Notes under the pieces: generated by a model
Seen by the model: only the letters and a program-made list of their open reading frames with translations
What the model was told of the DNA's origin: nothing
Databases searched by the model: none
Part shown: piece after piece, positions 61,610 through 64,000 of the stretch
Position numbering within the stretch: position 1 is the first letter of the stretch
Layout of the letters: every line of letters begins with the position of its first letter
Source of the DNA: Rhizobium rosettiformans W3
GTDB lineage: Bacteria; Pseudomonadota; Alphaproteobacteria; Rhizobiales; Rhizobiaceae
Reading direction: 5' to 3'
Assembly (NCBI RefSeq): GCF_004912135.1
Contig: NZ_STGU01000006.1
Location: forward strand, 124,001-188,000
DNA length: 64,000 bases
Made by a program: the position numbers and the translations under genes

Positions 61610-62361
61610 TTACGCTGTCCAACATCGTCAAGCGCTTCGGCGAGGCGACGATCCTCAACGACATCTCGCTGAGCTTCCCGGAAGGCAGCGTCACCGCACT
61701 CGTCGGCCCCTCGGGCGGCGGCAAGAGCACGCTTCTGCGCTCGATCAACCTGCTGGAACTGCCGAACTCGGGCGCAGTCCAGATCGGCGACACCAGGGTG
61801 GAGTTCTCCCCCGGCCGCAAGGTGCCCTTCTCTGAGGTCCAGAAGATCCGCTGCCAGACCGGCATGGTCTTCCAGAACTTTCAGCTCTTTCCCCATCGCA
61901 CGGCGATCGAGAATGTCATGGAAGGCCTGATCACCGTGCAGAAGTGGTCGCGCGATAAGGCCAGAGCCCGTGCCGCAGAACTGCTCGACAAGGTCGGCAT
62001 GGCACACAAGGAAGATGCCTGGCCGGCAAACCTCTCCGGCGGTCAGCAGCAGCGCGTGGCAATTGCACGCGCGCTCGCGCCCTCGCCCAAGGTTCTGCTC
62101 TGCGACGAGCCGACATCGGCGCTCGATCCGGAGCTTGCGGGCGAAGTGGTCGATGTGCTCGGCCAGCTTGCCTCGGAAGGCACGACCATGGTGATGGCCA
62201 CGCATGACCTGCGTCTCGCCTCGAAGATCGCCAATCAGGTGGTCTTTCTGGAAGCCGGCCAGGTGGTGGAGACCGGCAGCGCCGACGAGATCTTCCGCAC
62301 GCCGCAGCGCGATCGCACCCGGCGTTTCGTCTCCTCGATCAGTGCCGCACAGACGGTTTAG
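61606..62361 (+). CDS. Amino-acid ABC transporter ATP-binding protein
   Basis: The 251-residue ATPase has Walker A GPSGGGKSTLL (about 33-43), the Q-loop in GMVFQNFQLF, the signature LSGGQQQRVAIARAL, Walker B VLLCDEPTSALDPEL and the His switch in MATHDLRLA. It drives the transport system formed with the two genes upstream and is translationally coupled to the permease. Confidence 0.95.
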   Translation: MITLSNIVKRFGEATILNDISLSFPEGSVTALVGPSGGGKSTLLRSINLLELPNSGAVQIGDTRVEFSPGRKVPFSEVQKIRCQTGMVFQNFQLFPHRTAIENVMEGLITVQKWSRDKARARAAELLDKVGMAHKEDAWPANLSGGQQQRVAIARALAPSPKVLLCDEPTSALDPELAGEVVDVLGQLASEGTTMVMATHDLRLASKIANQVVFLEAGQVVETGSADEIFRTPQRDRTRRFVSSISAAQTV

Positions 62362-62407
62362 TGGCGCCAGCGGCGAGCAGCGCGGCTCACGGAACCTGCA
62401 GCAGTTC

Positions 62408-62758
62408 CTAAAGGTCGGGATCGGTCACGAAGGGCATGATGTCGACGCCGTCTCCGGGAAAGACGGTGATATGCGGGTGATCCTGGAACAGCCGGGCGGC
62501 AGCCTCTGCCGTCGGCGCTTCCACGATGAGATAGCCGCAGATCGGATTGGACGCGGCGGCGATACCGTCACGCGTCACCCGCGTGGTCTTGCCCACCATG
62601 CCGCCGCGATTGAGGATATGCGCGGCATTGCGCTCCTCCCATTCGACCCATTTCGGAATACCTTCGGCATCGATGGCATCCTGCTCGGCCTTGGACAGGT
62701 TGCGAAAGCGCGCGAAATCCTCGGCTTTCATCGTGTAGACGGCGAGAAACTTCGGCAT
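62408..62758 (-). CDS. YciI-family protein
   Basis: A 116-residue protein with the YciI fold: FLAVYTMKAEDFARFRNLSK at the start, HILNRGGMVGKTTRV, a GYLIVEAPTAEAAARLFQDH segment and a late HPHITVFPGDGVDIMP. The YciI-type His and Asp pair may be catalytic, but function is unknown. AGGGG precedes ATG 62758 at eight bases. It lies 75 bases downstream of queF. Confidence 0.86.
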   Translation of the reverse strand: MPKFLAVYTMKAEDFARFRNLSKAEQDAIDAEGIPKWVEWEERNAAHILNRGGMVGKTTRVTRDGIAAASNPICGYLIVEAPTAEAAARLFQDHPHITVFPGDGVDIMPFVTDPDL

Positions 62759-62833
62759 GCAGCACCCCTGGTTGTTGTTGATCATCTGGGAAACTAGGGC
62801 AGCGGAGGAGCGAAGTCACCCGCGGCCGGGTCA

Positions 62834-63298
62834 TTACCCGCGGCCGCGATAGGTTGCCACCCCCTGATCCGGCAGCCAGACGCCCTTTGGCGGCTCGCCG
62901 GTCTGCCAGAAGACGTCGATCGGGATGCCGCCCCGCGGATACCAATAGGCACCGATCCTGAGCCATTTGGGATCGAGCAGCTCGACGATCCGCTTGGCGA
63001 TATAGACCGAGCAATCCTCGTGGAAGGCGCCGTGATTGCGGAAGGAAAAGAGGAAGAGCTTCAAGGACTTCGATTCCACCAGCCAGTCGCCCGGAATGTA
63101 GTCGATGACGATATGGGCGAAATCCGGCTGGCCGGTCATCGGGCAGAGCGAGGTGAATTCGGGCGCGGTGAAACGCACGACATAGTCCGTGCCGGCATTG
63201 CCGTTCGGCACACGCTCCATCACGGCGGTTTCCGGGCTGGTGGGGGCTTCCACGCTCTGGCCGAGCTGGGTGAGCCCGGAGGTATCGGTCTTGCTCAT
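62834..63298 (-). CDS. queF: NADPH-dependent 7-cyano-7-deazaguanine reductase
   Basis: QueF reduces preQ0 to preQ1 in queuosine synthesis. The 154-residue short form has the catalytic Cys52 and Asp59 in [33 protein letters not shown] for substrate and NADPH binding, and [14 protein letters not shown] at the C-terminus. ATG 63298 is supported by AAGGA seven bases upstream; the in-frame start at 63319 overlaps that site. The cation-efflux gene ends 17 bases upstream. Confidence 0.96.
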   Translation of the reverse strand: MSKTDTSGLTQLGQSVEAPTSPETAVMERVPNGNAGTDYVVRFTAPEFTSLCPMTGQPDFAHIVIDYIPGDWLVESKSLKLFLFSFRNHGAFHEDCSVYIAKRIVELLDPKWLRIGAYWYPRGGIPIDVFWQTGEPPKGVWLPDQGVATYRGRG

Positions 63299-63315
63299 GA
63301 TCTGTTCCTTAGAGT

Positions 63316-64000
63316 TCAACGGCCAAGCTCGACGCCGGCGCCATGCGCCATCTCGTTTTCGGGCTCGACATGGATGGTGACGCGGGTGCCGGGCACTGCC
63401 TTGTGCACGGCCATTTCCAGCCGGTCGCAGATGACATGGGCGTCCCTGACGGTCATCTTGGAGGGAACCACCAGATCGAAAGCTACGAAGGTGGCGGCCC
63501 CGGCGCGCCGCGAGCGCAGATAATGCACGCCGAGCGAGCCTTCGGAGTTTTCCTTGATCGCTTCGCGGATGGCCTCCGCCTCGTCCGGCGAGACCGCGAC
63601 ATCCATCAGGCCGGCGACCGACTGGGCGATCACCTTCCAGCCCTGCCAGATGATGTTGAGCGCCACGAGGATGGCGAGGATCGGATCGAGGATCGCATAG
63701 CCGGTGGCGAGCACCAGAACGAGGCCGATGATCACGCCGACGGAGGTCACCACGTCGGACATGATGTGCTGGCCATCGGCCGAGAGCGCCGGCGAGCGAT
63801 GGCTGCGCCCGACGCGGATCAGGAGCGTTGCCCAGGCGGCATTGATCACCGCGGCGGCGCCATTGATCGCCAGCCCGAGGAAAGGCGCATCCGGCAGCGT
63901 CGGGGCCTGCAGCGCCGGGATCGCCTCGCGGATGATCAGGAGCGCCGCGACCACGATCAGCACACCTTCGAGAACGGCGGAAAGATACTCCGCCTTGTGG
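63316..64000 (-). CDS. Cation diffusion facilitator (CDF) metal efflux protein, 5' end outside window
   Basis: The open frame enters from the right edge, reading [20 protein letters not shown], which matches the middle of CDF transporters (fourth helix on). The zinc-site motif in [14 protein letters not shown] has His and Asp in the H-x-x-x-D arrangement. The C-terminal cytoplasmic domain ([32 protein letters not shown]) is complete. It exports Zn, Co, Fe or similar ions by proton exchange. queF follows on the same strand. About a third of the protein is missing. Confidence 0.92.
   Translation of the reverse strand, partial: HKAEYLSAVLEGVLIVVAALLIIREAIPALQAPTLPDAPFLGLAINGAAAVINAAWATLLIRVGRSHRSPALSADGQHIMSDVVTSVGVIIGLVLVLATGYAILDPILAILVALNIIWQGWKVIAQSVAGLMDVAVSPDEAEAIREAIKENSEGSLGVHYLRSRRAGAATFVAFDLVVPSKMTVRDAHVICDRLEMAVHKAVPGTRVTIHVEPENEMAHGAGVELGR

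Overview
The window looks like chromosomal DNA of an alphaproteobacterium of the family Rhizobiaceae (Rhizobium/Agrobacterium-like). The basis is high GC, dense rhizobial-type gene content, a rhizobial flagellin relative, a carboxy(nor)spermidine pathway, a rhizavidin-like protein, GC-rich intergenic palindromes of the RIME type, and a MoxR-DUF58-DUF4159 operon divergent from a DUF1285-Nudix-CCA operon. I saw no tRNA, rRNA, CRISPR array, phage or transposase. Assignments rest on reading translated motifs; no database search was run.

Layout. 1-4.1 kb: tail of a Pro/Ala/Glu-rich protein, an orphan flagellin-like gene, hemF, small conserved proteins and a secreted fasciclin protein. 4.2-13.8 kb: two divergent operons, DUF1285/Nudix/CCA-adding enzyme (-) and MoxR/DUF58/two large membrane proteins (+). 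13.8-24.2 kb: acetyltransferases, a zinc alcohol dehydrogenase, a PerM/AI-2E-type membrane protein, a 28-residue membrane peptide missed by ordinary gene calling, a glutathionyl-hydroquinone reductase, a phosphoesterase, and leuA preceded by a leucine-rich leader peptide. 24.2-31 kb: a BrnT/BrnA toxin-antitoxin pair, a BenE transporter, a diguanylate cyclase, the two-gene polyamine pathway and an isochorismatase. 31-38 kb: a 1033-residue autotransporter, a ClpP peptidase, a tandem-HD HD-GYP protein and a secreted avidin-family protein. 38-53.9 kb: an Lrp regulator divergent from a saccharopine dehydrogenase, an EAL phosphodiesterase, coniferyl aldehyde dehydrogenase, a palindrome-rich spacer, a dimethylglycine dehydrogenase-like enzyme, a regulator/SDR pair, SelO, a GST and a ClC transporter.

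The most unusual region is 54.0-59.1 kb: a CsgG/HfaB-type outer-membrane lipoprotein, a small secreted protein with a Gln/Asn-rich curlin-like tail, and two larger secreted proteins built from alternating Q-x-A-x-N-x-x-N motifs. One of these is split by a frameshift. A small cysteine-containing secreted protein lies between them on the other strand, and an approximately 0.74 kb upstream spacer with an A/T-rich segment precedes the cluster. It resembles a curli-like or holdfast-anchor (Hfa) surface amyloid system. GGDEF, HD-GYP and EAL proteins, a polyamine pathway linked in Agrobacterium to surface attachment, and an autotransporter lie in the same window, so attachment and biofilm functions are well represented. 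The final 5 kb holds a HupE/UreJ protein, a three-gene amino-acid ABC transporter, a YciI protein, queF and the end of a cation-efflux gene that runs off the window.
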